DNA of 64,000 nucleotides, taken from Kudoa neothunni. Lineage: Eukaryota > Cnidaria. The notes below the pieces were generated by a model. That model ran no database searches and was not told the DNA's origin. It worked only from the letters and a program-made list of their open reading frames with translations. The DNA lies in NCBI GenBank assembly GCA_964304625.1, contig OZ199839.1:372001-436000 (forward strand), read 5' to 3'. How positions within the stretch are numbered: position 1 is the stretch's first letter; each line of letters begins with the position of its first letter. A program made the translations under genes and the position numbers. Shown here one piece after another: positions 48,632 through 61,629 of this stretch.

Positions 48632-51138
48632 TTCAAACGAATAAGCTCTAAATCAAGCTGTTACAACAAGAATTCGTATTTCTAATTTAATAATACATCA
48701 AGTTCTTAACAGCAGATTTAAATCTACTATATAAAGCAAACCGGAAATCCGTGTATGTACGTATTTTTCATTATTTATAGAGACATAATGCTTTATTTGA
48801 GCACACATATGGAAAGATAACATTTTATTTAAACACACAAAAATACGTAAAAACTTTTAAAAACTTTGCATTCTACGAAATGACAATAATAACAATTTCA
48901 CGTTGTATGATTGGTATGATTTGAAGATCTATGTAAACATAAAGAGGATCATTTCTTTAAAAGTTTTAAAGAGTCAATTTTAAACGTATCATAGTGTTTA
49001 TTTTACTTGAAAAAAATTGAAAAGTAATTTAGTAATTGAATTAGTTCAAATAAGGTAGGTAATATTAGGTTATTTAGCCAAACATTAATACGAAATTCAA
49101 TTGATGTTTACAAGATTAGTCTCATTTCGTATGGTTTGTTTTAGAGATTACTGTGAACAACATGGAGAAAACCGATATTTTAGGAGCTCTAAAGTGGATA
49201 TTTTAAACGCTCAGTAGTGTTGATTCATTTTTAAAAATATTAAATAATGTTCATGCATCTAATTATTTAGGGTAAGTTACTTAAAATACAATTTAGGGCT
49301 TACTACGTTAACAGTATACGAACTTAATGCGGCACCGACATACACCTGAACAGGGTCGTTTCCTACAATTTATCCTACTAATCGATTTCTCTTTAAAAAA
49401 TTTATGATTATAAAAAAATAAGATTTTTTTTGAAGTATTTATCAATAGCATAGAGATTTCACATGAATAAGAATATGCTCGAGGTAAGATTTATTTCCAG
49501 TTTACGAGATTATTCTTGTTGGTCTAAAATTTATTAAGTCACCCTTTTTATGATAAAAAAACGTTAAATATTTCCAAAAACGAAGTGAATTTACAGGACT
49601 AATCGTAGGAAACAACATTTCGGGTTGTTTATGCGATACCGCCTAAAATTGGCACACATTGTAGTTTAGTCCGATTTTGTGTAAAACCTTAATAGAGACT
49701 TTATCGGTTGATATTTTCAAGATTAATCTTAATTAGACATTTAATAGACCGCATGTCAATATTTGCTTAAATTCCAGCTAGAATGATCTAAATTTTTACG
49801 CTTTTTATACTTTAGTAAAAATAAATTTTTATCACAAAAACGTATCTGGCTATTTTAATGACATATGAAATGAAAACGATTGATATTTATTTATCTCATT
49901 TTTCCCTTTTTATCCAGTATTTATTAGTTTCTGCTTTTCCGCATAAAATTAGCGTCATGTTCAAAATATGCCATAACAAAATGCATGAGATTACATGATG
50001 TTATATTTAGATGATTATTATTATTATTATTATTCTTTAGTCGGGACGGTAATTTGGTCTATTTTTCGCGTATCTAGAGACTTAAAATATATTTTACGTA
50101 GCGCAATTAATGACTAATCATATTTTACATTAACCCATTCTTTTTTCTTATAGAACAATAACGTGAACAAATTTAATGGACACAAGTGATGATTAATTAA
50201 ATTAAATAGTCTGATTATTCAATTTAGATATTCTGATTAATATTGAAATATTAAAAATACGCCGCATAATATACACCAATGTATTAACATCATGAAACAA
50301 CATTTAATTTAAATTGTTGAAAAGAAATTGGTGGAGACATCAGCTTCAGAATTCATAGTTGAACAAAACATTACGCATTTACACGCCGATAATCTAATTT
50401 TTTATTAATCCGATTTGTGCGCTATCAAAATGACTTTACTAAATTAGATCCGTATTCATGTTTTGATATTTTACTGAATAATAAGAATCTTTCCCTGCTA
50501 TGTTTTATTCCCTTTATATTTTAGTAAAATGTTACAAATTACAAAAAATTGGTTACGTAAAAACATTGGTCAAGGACCCTGAGCGTGAGCCAGGGTTTGC
50601 GCTAGTTTGATTATAATCCATACTCAGCTAAATCATAAAATTTTAATTGTTTTTAAAAAAATAAATGAATTCTTATAACAATGATAAACCTGACCTGGTC
50701 TAGTTTAAAATCAATTGCGAGCAGCGCAGGCCAATAACCATTAATTGTGAATACTTTTTGTTTATTCGTGAATGTTTGTGAACCTTGTTACATGTACGTA
50801 ATAAAGTCACCTTTTGTTAAAAAAATTTTATATCGTTTAATAGCACCATTTTAGTTTATTTAACTCATAATAAATGAATTGGTGTCAAAAGTTATGTCAA
50901 AAATTATTTGTTGGGGGATAAATTTAATCCCTTCTAAACCTTTGTGGATTTTATTTGAAAACGTTGTCATCAGACTCTACCATGTGTGATCCAAAATTAA
51001 CGTGAAATAATATTTATCGTTGATTTGAGATTTTAAGGCTATCATTAAATGTATTTGGTACGTGCAATAATCCCGAGCAGATTAGCACTGATCCGAATGG
51101 ACTATTTTGCTCTTGGTCAATTGATACCGGCAGTTTAA
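48632..51138. other. Intergenic, nothing supported
   Basis: About 2.5 kb of AT-rich DNA without recognisable exons or repeats. It includes a short ATT microsatellite near 50011 and the 5' flank of the ERMP1-like gene. Confidence 0.45.
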
Positions 51139-54100
51139 ATGGGTCGTCTCCAAAAAGATTTTTCTACTAAAAGATTTTACTTGCTTACTATTGTTTTTGG
51201 AGTATTTGTTGTTTTGGTCCTTTGGAAAGGTGTATTAATTGGTTTATTTGAAACCGATCGTTCTCTCCCTCCGTGTATTGATCCGCAGCTTTGTGTCGAA
51301 AGCGAAAATGTGAAAAAACATGTCCATGAGATGACGAAGTATGGCCAGCGTAGTTTTGGAAGTACAAATTTGGACAAAGCATTTGATTACATTAGAAATG
51401 AATTGAAAACCTTATCTCACTCTGCCAATTCTAATTATCCCAACAAGCTAGAGATGTTGTATTCAGATGGTGAGATAGTTCAAACAATTTCATTCCATAA
51501 TAGAAGTTTTATCTACAAGAATGTAACCAATCTATTATACACTTTAAAAGGTGGGTATGGCTTCAATAGGATATCATATCTCTTCAATTGCCATGTTGAT
51601 TCAGTTGTGACTGGCCCTGGTGCATCTGATAACGCTGTCAACTGTGCTATAATGATTGAAATGATAAGATTGTTAATAATTGCACAAAATAAAGATATTT
51701 TAAATAAAAATATTGATATGATGTTTTTGTTTAATGGAGCCGAAGAAAGGGGTCTCATAGGTGCTAGCGCGTTTGTCAATTCATCACAATTTCGTCATTC
51801 CAATATTCAAGGCATAATAAACCTTGATGCTTCTTCAACTGGTAACTATTTACATTAAGTTCTACCGTTGTTTTTTCGGCAGATAATTTAAAATTTGTAG
51901 CTCAGCGTGATTATCTATTCAGGACCAGTCGAAACAATCAATGGATGTTAAATATATATAAACAAGCGGCTCTATACCCCCTAACTAGTGTATTAGCTCA
52001 CGAAATATACGACAGCGGAATAGTACCATCTTATACAGATTTTGCCATCTTTGAACGTTTCTCTAATATCTCCAGTATGTGAGACTCAATGTTGAATATG
52101 ACCTAGTAGTTTTTTAGTGATTGATATTGCTTTTGTCGGTAATGGATTCCACTATCATACTATTCGTGATACGCAAGAAGAAATTGTTGACAGTGCTATC
52201 AGAAAAGCTTCTAGAAATTTCGCCAATCTAGCATATTTTCTTTTCACAGATGATGTGAGCAAGCATTTAAATAGCGATCAAAATCAACAATTTCCTATAT
52301 TTTTTGATTATCTTGGGGTTTATATGTTTTTGTGGTCTTCATCCGACTATACATTAATAATCACTGTAGTTACAGTTATTATTTTATTTCGACTTTTCTA
52401 CGAAAGACATTGGATTCTGGATCGCACTACAAAAACTAGTAATATTTTTTGTTCATGATGCATCATTAAATTTTGAAACTTTTAGATATTTATATTGTTA
52501 ATAGAGTGATTCTTTTTGCGATTTCTACAAGTTTTAGCTATGGGTGTGCGATAGTTTTTTGTTTGGTGCTAGCTATGATTTCGCATACGTTTGGTGCCAA
52601 TATGTTGTGGATCAGTAATGGAAAACTTGTGATGAGTTGTTATGCAATATTCTTTGTCGTGATATATCTTCGAACGCTTGAATATATTTTGAGGCGGACG
52701 TTCTTCATTCCCTCTAATTATGAGTTGAATTCTCAGCTCATAGATCTTAGCCACAATTTGATTACTATACTGTTAATATGGGCTCTTCATCTAATCAACA
52801 TACGTTCTGGTTACGTTTTGTTGATGATGTTGCTACCGAATGTTATTTCGTGGGTAACGGTACGCATTTTGAAAAAATTGTATCACACCATTCGTGATGT
52901 GCATACCAATTTAAGTCATTCTATCGAATGGTATCATCTGTCAAATATGTTAAACGCCCTATGTCTCATCCCTGTGATGGTGTATTTCTTCTATATTTTC
53001 TATTATATCTCACTGGTTTTATGCCCAATTTCTGGGAGGATTCCAAGTGCCCTAAATTCGGAGATATATTTCTCATTAATAGTCTCAAGCTTTTGCATCA
53101 TTTTAACTTATACCGCCGTATTTTTATTATTCACAAATAATTAATGTGTTAAATTCTAGACCCCATTATTATTACGAATACATCGATACATTCGTTACTA
53201 TCTAAACTGCATTGGCGTGGTAGGAATTGTGATATTTGTATATATTTTATTGGGTGGCTCTATTACTGGTAATATCCAAGCATTCTCAGTCGATAATCCC
53301 AAAAGACTCCACATTTCTGTAGGTGGTATCTCTCATTGCTTTGTTCTAATCTATATTAAATTTGATTAGCATGTAGATGTTTACGTTTACGAGCCAAACA
53401 ACTATGGACAGCCATTAAAAAATTCTTATCTTTGTATTTTATCTATGGATAATAGATTTTTTCGGGATCTTCCCAAACATGTGTCCCGCCGCTTTCGACC
53501 GCTAAACCAACTTGAATCCTACTTATATCCCGGGATATTTTACATGAACACTCCCCAAATTTTTTCCATGTAAATCAAAATTGATATGATTAATATTTTG
53601 TGCTAAGTTTTTAATCCGCCATTAGTAATTAGTAAACTTTCAAATAATATCATATCACTAGTAATATTTTATCCTATGTTTAGCAATGAAAACTTTTTGA
53701 TGAGGACCACTTTACATAAAGCGAATCAGGATTTTCAAGCTCGCCTGAGAGAGATGTTTTGTTTTTCCAACAGCTGCAAATATCAAGTTGAGATAGATGG
53801 TAGACGACATAAATTCTCTGATGAAATGTCTGAATTAATATTTTATTAGGCCGTGGTATAGTTGATGTTAAGCTAACTCTCACCAGTCCCAGCTCGATCC
53901 TATTGAACTCTTCAATAAACTTTAATTCGACATCACCAATGTTGGATACATCAAACCAAAGAACATATCACCTTATATTGTATAAAGGAAATCGAGAATC
54001 TTTCACCTTTGACTTTGTCATTATTAATCCTAAATACGTATTTAGTTGGTGCTTCAATTTCCTTTTTAAACCATCCTTTAGAGTCCTCATAACTACATAT

Positions 54101-54222
54101 CAGTTTCTATTAGTAGTCACAATATAACAACCACCGAACAGCTCAACTCAATGATCAAACAACTACCTCCTTCCATTTGTCCACTTAGCATGGTTACAAC
54201 GTTGCATGTATTTAAGCTCTAG
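51139..54222 (+). CDS. ERMP1: ERMP1-type ER metallopeptidase (877 aa, 9 exons)
   Basis: Exons 51139-51841, 51901-52074, 52118-52438, 52486-53117, 53160-53318, 53370-53569, 53684-53799, 53850-54037 and 54082-54222 join in phase to 877 residues (human 904). ERMP1 is a multi-pass ER membrane zinc peptidase of family M28. A signal anchor lies at about residues 13-36. The lumenal peptidase domain has CHVDS (H152), PGASDNAV (D164), FNGAEERG (E202 catalytic, E203 ligand), the SGIVPSYTDF block and GNGFHYHT with the last zinc His. Several hydrophobic helices follow in exons 3-5. The C-terminal lumenal domain ends SICPLSMVTTLHVFKL, like the vertebrate end. All ligands for a binuclear M28 zinc site appear intact. 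It is convergent with IMPDH. Confidence 0.95.
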
Positions 54223-55536
54223 ACTCTGTTTTACCTCTTCAATAATTTTTGACATAATCTGTTCTTTATTAAAATTGTGTTTTTATTGCGCATAAAATTT
54301 ACTCCAAAATTCGTGCAATGTAGACATCCGATTTTGTATACGTTTCAATAAAAAATATGTTTAAATTCCAATGTTTTAATTAAAATAATAATGTTTGAAA
54401 TAATTAAAGGCAGAGACTATTGACATGATAAATTTTAATCCCATCAATTCTTAGTCACTAGCTATATGCAAATTTAATTTTTTAGAATATTCTATAATTA
54501 AATATTTCTGATTTGCCGTATCGTTCTTAGGGGTCAGAAATAATTAAATATAGTCAAAACTTACGACACCAGATATTATTTACAGTAAAAATGGTCATTT
54601 AAGTATAATTATTATTATTGGACTAGATCACTAAAAGATAAACGAGGCATTAAAGAAAGAGATTGATCATAGGTTTACAACTAGTTACTGAATAATTATT
54701 CCTGAAGCATTTGTATCAATTTTTTATTGGGTTTAATAACCCTAAATAACATAATTCCTTAAAGTTCCTTGAGTATGTCATAAACCCTGTTGCATTTGTG
54801 CGAAGAAACTATCAATGCATATAATAATATATGTAGAACTTTTGTATTAGTAATAACAGAAGTAGCGATAGCAATAATAGTCCTGGTGGTTTAGGATTTC
54901 CGCCCGCCACATTAGTGGGCTAGATCGGGGATCTGCCTCTGTTCATTGGGGTATTACTACGAACCCCATTATGCCCAAATTGCCTTATCCAATCTTGGTG
55001 TCACTTAATTTAACTACTGCTATTTAAAATTTACCCTGGTTGAAAACCTCTGACTTGAAGGGTTAATATGTCTAGGCCAAACACATGCCATCACGTTTTA
55101 TAATTTTGAATTAAACCTCTTTAAAAATAAAAACAACAAATTCGTTAGAAAAATATTTTAATTCTAGTCAAAAGATAACAGGAACAGGTGTCTATAACGA
55201 GCAGGTTACAAGACCTGCCTCACCATTGGGAACTTAACTTGAAACACACTGTAAATAAGTCGTTTAGTTTAGTAGGTTATGATAATATTGAAATTCTAAC
55301 ACAAAAAATCCATAAAGGTTAAAAATAAATCAACTTATTAATATTTATACTTAATGCGTAATTCTAATATTATTTTATAAAGATTTATAATGAAAGAAGA
55401 CTAGAAAAATTTTGAACATAATTAGACAGTGTTCTATTTCGATGAAAACTGTTCAAAATTAAAATCTACGCTAAAACAATCTCTTTTCATATCTAAGTTA
55501 AAAATATCAATTAAATTATTCATATATGAAAAATAA
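54223..55536. other. Intergenic between convergent ERMP1 and IMPDH
   Basis: Contains R4 copy C (54420-54560) and a GC-richer patch near 54892-55005 of unknown nature. No gene is seen. Confidence 0.45.
54420..54560 (+). repeat. Foldback repeat family R4, copy C
   Basis: Contains TTTTAATCCCATCAATTC, TTTTTTAGAATATTCT and hairpin arms AATTAAATATTTCTGA and TCAGAAATAATTAAATAT. Matches 48240-48375 in order and 19217-19365 in reverse. Confidence 0.7.
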
Positions 55537-57738
55537 TTACGAATGAAGCCCATGAATACCGCCTTCGTATTGAGCCGCATGACTTCTTTTTTCAAACCTT
55601 ATTTTTCCATCATACACGTTTTTACTAATAATTAAAGCAATTACATTAATGGTTTATGTATTGATAATGCATAGTTTACTGTGCTTCTGCAACAGACCTC
55701 ACACCCATATCTTGAAAAGCGTGCTTTATACCACTCACAAGGTATGGCAATAACGAGTAGACACTTCCCTTATCCACGATAGTTCCACTCACACCTTGGG
55801 CAACTTTGACTTGATCTTTCTCGCTTAAATTAATTAATAATTACGAGTCGGTTTCAATATTTGAATACCTAAAGTATCTCATCTGGCTGGTTTTAAATTC
55901 CATAGCTCCAAGCGATCCCATGCCTATTTTAGTTATGTTATTGCGATTTATTGAATGTCACTATTAATGATATGTGCTCGAAGGTAGATTTTACCTCGAT
56001 ATTTCTTTACACGAATACCATCTTGAGAGAAATATTCCCCAGGAGTTTCTTGAGTGCCTGCAAACAAAGAACCCATCATACCTACGTAACAAAATCAGCA
56101 ACTCCATCAAATATTCTATCTACCCTACCACACGAAGCTCCAAGTGATAAAGCCTTCACAACATCCCCAACACAACCGATTCCACCATCAGCAATCACAG
56201 GTATACCTATAAACAGATACAAGTGTAAAAAATATAATTGTGATAACGGCTGTTACCAACACGATTGCAATAGGAAGACACACTGTAGACAGCAGAACCC
56301 TGAGCTCTACCAACAGCCATAACTTCTTGAGTAATACAAATGCTCCCACTGCCCATTCCAACTCTAATTCCATCGGCACCAGCGTTAACTAAATTTTCTG
56401 CTTGCTGTCTAGTTACAACTGGAAACCATTAGATAATTCAAACTCTGATATATAAATCTTATCTTACCATTTCCAGCTATAACATCAACTTGAGGAAAAT
56501 TCTAAAAATCACATATACACATGTATCAGTTTGTATTTGGCTGAATACTGTTTTCAGATATTTTACACATTCAATCTGATGACAAGAGTTTCCCTGGGAT
56601 GAGTCTACCACAATAACATCAGTTTGTGCAGCTACCAACTCCTCAACCCTTTGTTTATCTTCGTGGTGCGTGCTGATTGAGGCGCCAACTGAGAAGAATT
56701 TTTAAAAAAGTCAATGCAACGCTATTTGGCTACCCATTAATTGTTTATTTTTATCCAAAATAGCATTTGGATACTCTTTATCCTTTTTAATATCAGATCT
56801 TGAAATGAGATACACCAAGTTCCCGTTAGAGTCAACTATCGGTAGTTTGCCTGAATAAAATCTCGAAAATTAACACCAAATCAGTACATCCATAAAATCT
56901 TACCTTTTCTGGTTTCTCCGAGAAGTCGACGAGCATCCGCCAATGAGGTTTTATCGGATCCAACGGTAAGATTTTCTACTTTTGTCATCACCTTATGAGT
57001 GAACAAGTAAAACTCGACTTGAATCAACGTGGACTACTAACCTACCTCAGAGACACGAACACGTTTTATCATTGTATTATGTATAAAATCAATATCTCGA
57101 GACGTGATAATTCCAAGTAATTTTCCACCAATTTTCCCGGTGTCAGTCACTGGAAATCCTGAGAAACCGAATTTATCTTTTAGCATCAATGCATGCTCAA
57201 CCGAATCATCAGCTGATACGACAATAGGGTCGGATATAAATCCTTGCTGAAAACGCTTAACTTTGGTGACCATTCTAGCCTGATTGGTAGAGCTACAATT
57301 CGAATGAATTATTCCAATTCCCCCGTGCAACTAGAAGTGGTATTTAGCATAAAACATTCAAAAAGAATTATACAGCCATAGCTTTTGCCATTTCGAATTC
57401 TGTGTGAACAAAATATAGAAACGAATCAACAGTTATGATAATCAACCTGTCACGGTGTCCATAGGAGAACTAACTAATGGGGTCTTTAGTGTTATGTTTT
57501 TTGTGAGTTTCGTAGTGAGATTCTAGGTTTTGGGGTTGTTTATGACAGATTTGAAAGTAAAATAAATATACCACATCTTCTGAAGCAAAATCAATATATC
57601 CCGGAAGTATGATAAAATCTCTTGATTTAAAAATATCAAAAAACCTAACGAAAATAATTTCTCCTACTTGTAGGTTAGTCCACTTCCCTGTTTGAAAAGT
57701 TTATCGGCACAAACTCCATCCAAATCACAATGAGACAT
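55537..57738 (-). CDS. IMPDH: Inosine-5'-monophosphate dehydrogenase (about 500 aa, 15 exons)
   Basis: Fifteen small exons from the ATG at 57738 to the TAA at 55537 join in phase to about 500 residues (human 514). IMPDH oxidises IMP to XMP with NAD+, the committed step of guanine nucleotide synthesis in the cytosol. Seen in order: [41 protein letters not shown], a CBS (Bateman) pair spanning exons 5-7 ([28 protein letters not shown]), VVDSSQGNS, the catalytic loop [12 protein letters not shown] (Cys at about residue 325), [38 protein letters not shown] and GGIHGLHS at the end. The penultimate exon appears to end in TAG/TAA (CAGTAA), but CA|GTAAAC is a donor and the last exon restores the family C-terminus. 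The usual short basic tail is missing. Confidence 0.94.
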
Positions 57739-58909
57739 CCTATCGGACAAAGCGTTGGACTTATCACACGAAGATTATGACCACGTTGGTGATCATTCAC
57801 AAAGGTGATTTTGGTGTAACCCACACATTATAACGGATGACAATTCAATGCTAATGTTCTTAATATATAAAATAAATTCAGTTTTTAATGATAATTAAAA
57901 TATCATTCCCCACCAAATTATAACTCAAATTTGGTAATAGGCTTTTGTTCAGTGCTTAGATATTTTGTGATGATTTAGACAGGAGTCAGTGCAAATTCTC
58001 TTCTATTATGTTCACGCACTTTTTCTTTTTATATAAGTTGAAGTCATGAAATCATTTTAAGTCATCAAACTTAAACATTATCATATATTTTAAATTCCAT
58101 TGACTAGATAATTATTCTACCAATAACTGTATTATTAATGGATAAGTTTATTAATCTTGTCCCAATTAGGAATAATTAATTGTATCTATGAAAATAGTTA
58201 CTTAAAATAATTTATGTTTTTTTATTATAAATGGGATAATATTTACACAGTGGATATTATTATTCATTCAAAAGAACACACTTTTTTCCTCAAAACATCC
58301 TGTATCATTATTGCTTTAATTCTTGTATAAAATGTGTCGATATAATCAAGAACAAATTCTTATTTCTCTTCTTTTCTCTTTTATTGTAGTAGTATTAGTG
58401 TTTATTTTGCTATATAGGTGATCAATTAAGATAAGACGTCGATTTTATTTGATGATTTAAATCGATATATTCATAGTTTTATTTTTATAAATGATTGCAT
58501 TATAATCGAGGTAAAAAACTTTTTTATTTTAACACAAGGAAACCGTGTTAATGAAATACATTAGATATTGTTTAGGAATTAAACCAAAATTTAGATAACA
58601 TGGCTAATGGTTATCTTAAAACATTGAATTTAGAAAAAATTAAAAAACTATATTGAATATTTTACGAATATAAAAACATTTTTGCAGCTGAAATTAATTA
58701 TTTATTTTAAAAACATTTAAAATAAATAAAAATTTAGATGCCCTAAATAATACTTTTGAATTTTCTAGCTAAAAGATTGAAGTACTTAAATATAACAATG
58801 GTTACATTTTAGAAGAAAAGCTGCCTTTTAAAAAGAATTTACTATGTAATAATTAAAATGCGTATATATATATATTTTATCGATTTTATATAATTTAAAT
58901 TTTTTAATA
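57739..58909. other. Intergenic, 5' flank of IMPDH
   Basis: AT-rich DNA with no supported gene or repeat. Confidence 0.4.
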
Positions 58910-60333
58910 CGATGGTGACGGCTAATTCATAGTCCCTTCGGGACCAGAGAAAAAGAGCGAATTAAATATCATTTCTGGCTAACGCACACTTTTATTATGT
59001 CGCTTGCGCAAGTGTTTTTTATCAATTTCGTAAGATATTGGGTACTATCCTACTTTTTGAACATAGAATTTGTTATTTTTGTTTGTTCAAACCTCCTTTT
59101 GGATTAATGAAATATTTCAACTTCATGTTTGTGAAGATAATCAAAAATATTTGCCCATCGTTAATAAAATATCCCTTTAAATATTATAAGCTCTTCAGCG
59201 CTTTTTTGGTGGCATATACCACTTTTCGTATGTTTGAGGTTCACTAACAGGAAATTATTATACATTTAAGGTCACGCCGTTGCTTTTATAGTTGTCCTCA
59301 AATTCACAGACTCAACGTGTTCTTCTTCACTTGACACTGTATTGTCTTGACCGTCGATTTCATTTAAAACTTCGTGGTTTGCAGTTTCATCTATATCTGA
59401 TTAGTAAACCTGTATAAAATAGATATAAGGGTCTTCGTTGCCATAGAAACTAAATCCAATCTTCTTGAAACAATTTGATACTATTTAAATTGATAAATCT
59501 TACCATTATTTTTATTTTTTTACAAGTAAGAACGCATCTAGTAAATTGATTGGTTTAAGTTCAAGATCATTTTAAATTTAAAGGGTGGATCTTTTGTCAG
59601 ATACCATCCATAAACAGCTTTAAATTAATAAATAATTCCTTAATCCATAGGTTGTAAAACATTATTAGTGTTTTTAGAGAAAAATAATAATTTAATAATA
59701 GATAGAATTGATAGTTCTAATGGCGACTGGCAATTTGAGTTATCAAAAAAAGGTCATAATTTTTTGTTCTGCTTTTTTAAATTAGCATTTAATTGAGGAA
59801 ATTATTTTGTAAGCTTCTCTGAAGTCATCCATATTTCCTTATTGGAGAAGTAAATAACTGGAGTATCCTTCAAATTTTTAAAACACCTTGATTTTTCGTG
59901 ATGGCCAATCATTAATGGTTCCAGAATTTCGCCTAATAATAATAATAATTCTCCCAGTAAAAGCGTAACTCTTTTTTTCGGCGTTTTGAGCATTTTGTAT
60001 TAAATTCAGTAAAGAGAACGTAACTTCCTCCTAAATTAGGTTATCATGAATACATTGGTCGTAAATATAATCTATCGCAAAATAATTCTTGACAAAATTT
60101 AAATCAATATTTTTTGATGATTAACACAAATTAAATGTTGAACTAATTATGTTTGACTGACATGTAACGAATTAATAATTCTTTTTATCGTTTGCGTATT
60201 TTTAATTAAATGAAACTTTATAAAAATATACAACACTATAAATGGTTATTCCACTCAAATATAATGATAACAACCTCAAAATTCTTTTATTTTGGCGACA
60301 ATGTAAAGAGTACGAATTAGCCGTCCACCACTG
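58910..60333 (-). mobile_element. pogo/Tigger element, 1.4 kb, with TIRs and TA duplication
   Basis: The left end after TA is CGATGGTGACGGCTAATTC (58910). The right end read inward from TA is CAGTGGTGGACGGCTAATTC (60333). These terminal inverted repeats and the TA duplication frame a decayed Tigger-type transposase on the minus strand. The length is short for an autonomous element, which implies internal deletion of the N-terminal DNA-binding part. Confidence 0.8.
59272..59999 (-). pseudogene. pogo/Tigger (DDE_1) transposase pseudogene
   Basis: The minus-strand frame contains KKRVTLLLG, then MIGHHEKSRCFKNLKDTPV and KEIWMTSEKL. That is the DDE_1 block normally reading VIGKSKxPRCFK..WMT. Further on, LFFSKNTNNVLQPMD with GIIY resembles the PPNTTSxLQPMDQGII block, with the Gln replaced by a stop (TAA). 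An acidic tail (SDIDETANHEVLNEIDGQ) leads to a TGA at 59272. Several frame changes and stops are present and the CENP-B-like N-terminal domain is absent. Confidence 0.75.
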
Positions 60334-60489
60334 TAATAGACATTGGTTCAATCTAATGTGGTTTTCATTTCCTCCATTTTATATTAATATTTAAAGAGAT
60401 CCAACTAATATTTGTTTATTCCTAATTTTAATTATAGAATTTAAATTTCAATAAAAAATAAAATTGGATTTCTCAGAGATTTGAGTATC

Positions 60490-61145
60490 TGGAGGAGTGC
60501 TTCCTACAGGGGTTGTGGGAGTCATTCTAGAATACATTTAAAAATTAATCTTAATTTATTCACTTAGTAATGTTCGTTAATCTCGTCAAAATATATAAGT
60601 ACGTAATGCGTGTAATAATATTTTTGGTTGTTTTGATATCAATTAGTTTCTACGCAAACAATGGGATATGATAATTTATTTAAATTGATTCTACGAAATA
60701 GCGCAGTATAGTAATAGTTAATATTAAACCTTTTCGGCGTATAAAATCTAACTAACGCTATTTTTATGTAGAAACGAAATTTATTATCTTTCAAAATAAC
60801 ATATTTATATGTTTAAGCTGTAATTAGGTTTCCAGCATTTTCATCTACTTAGAAGTAATCTATATCCATTAAAATAAAACCACGATGTAATTTTAACTTT
60901 GTCTCCTGCCTAAATTTGAGATCCATCATTTCATTGTATAGTTTATATTATATTGCGTTTCAAATTTTACTTTCAAAGTTGTACCTTAACTCTGATATAA
61001 ATCTAAGTTAAATTGTTCTTTAAAGTATAGGTGAAACAAGGATCAAAGCATTCATTTATACACATAAATAAATGAATGTCAATGTCAACAATATACCTCA
61101 GTTATTTTTACTCAAGTATATTTAGAAGGCATATTTTTTGAATCT
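60490..61145 (-). repeat. Repeat family R3, inverted copy 2
   Basis: Reverse complement of 17308-17990 over most of its length (for example AAAACCACGATGTAATTTTA and CAAGGATCAAAGCATTCATT). Non-coding. Confidence 0.75.
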
Positions 61146-61629
61146 AAACAGTTTTTGGTATGGTTAATTTTCGCTCGAATCAATCTTATGCACATACAGA
61201 ACAATTTAATGAAGGCGGTGGCTATTCTCATGGAAACGAATAACTCCCCCGCTATAAAAGACATTTCAAATCTGGTTTCTTATTTGAATTTAACACTTTT
61301 TAATCTAATTTTCTATGCAAAAATTGTTAGAAAATTTAAAGAATAAAAATTCGACATTTTACCTACCCTATTTACATTGTTCACTGGTAGTACATTCACG
61401 TTTTTGAGTCTAATAATATTTGTTTAAAGTTCAGTTCCTCCCCCCTTCGGCGTCCGCCAGTTACCCACCATCGGTAATAATGGGGGTTCCGGCTGTTTAC
61501 ATTTTCCGGGGTATGCTTCCTGCAATCTTCAATTACGAAAATTTAGATAACCTAAATGTTCAAGACTTATGTTACTTCAAGGATCATTCTGAAGATTTAA
61601 TTATTTTTTCCAGCAACTTGACTTGCTAC
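61146..61629. other. Intergenic, nothing supported
   Basis: Short ORFs only. The stretch near 61436-61500 is GC-richer and may be part of the Merlin element that follows. Confidence 0.35.
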
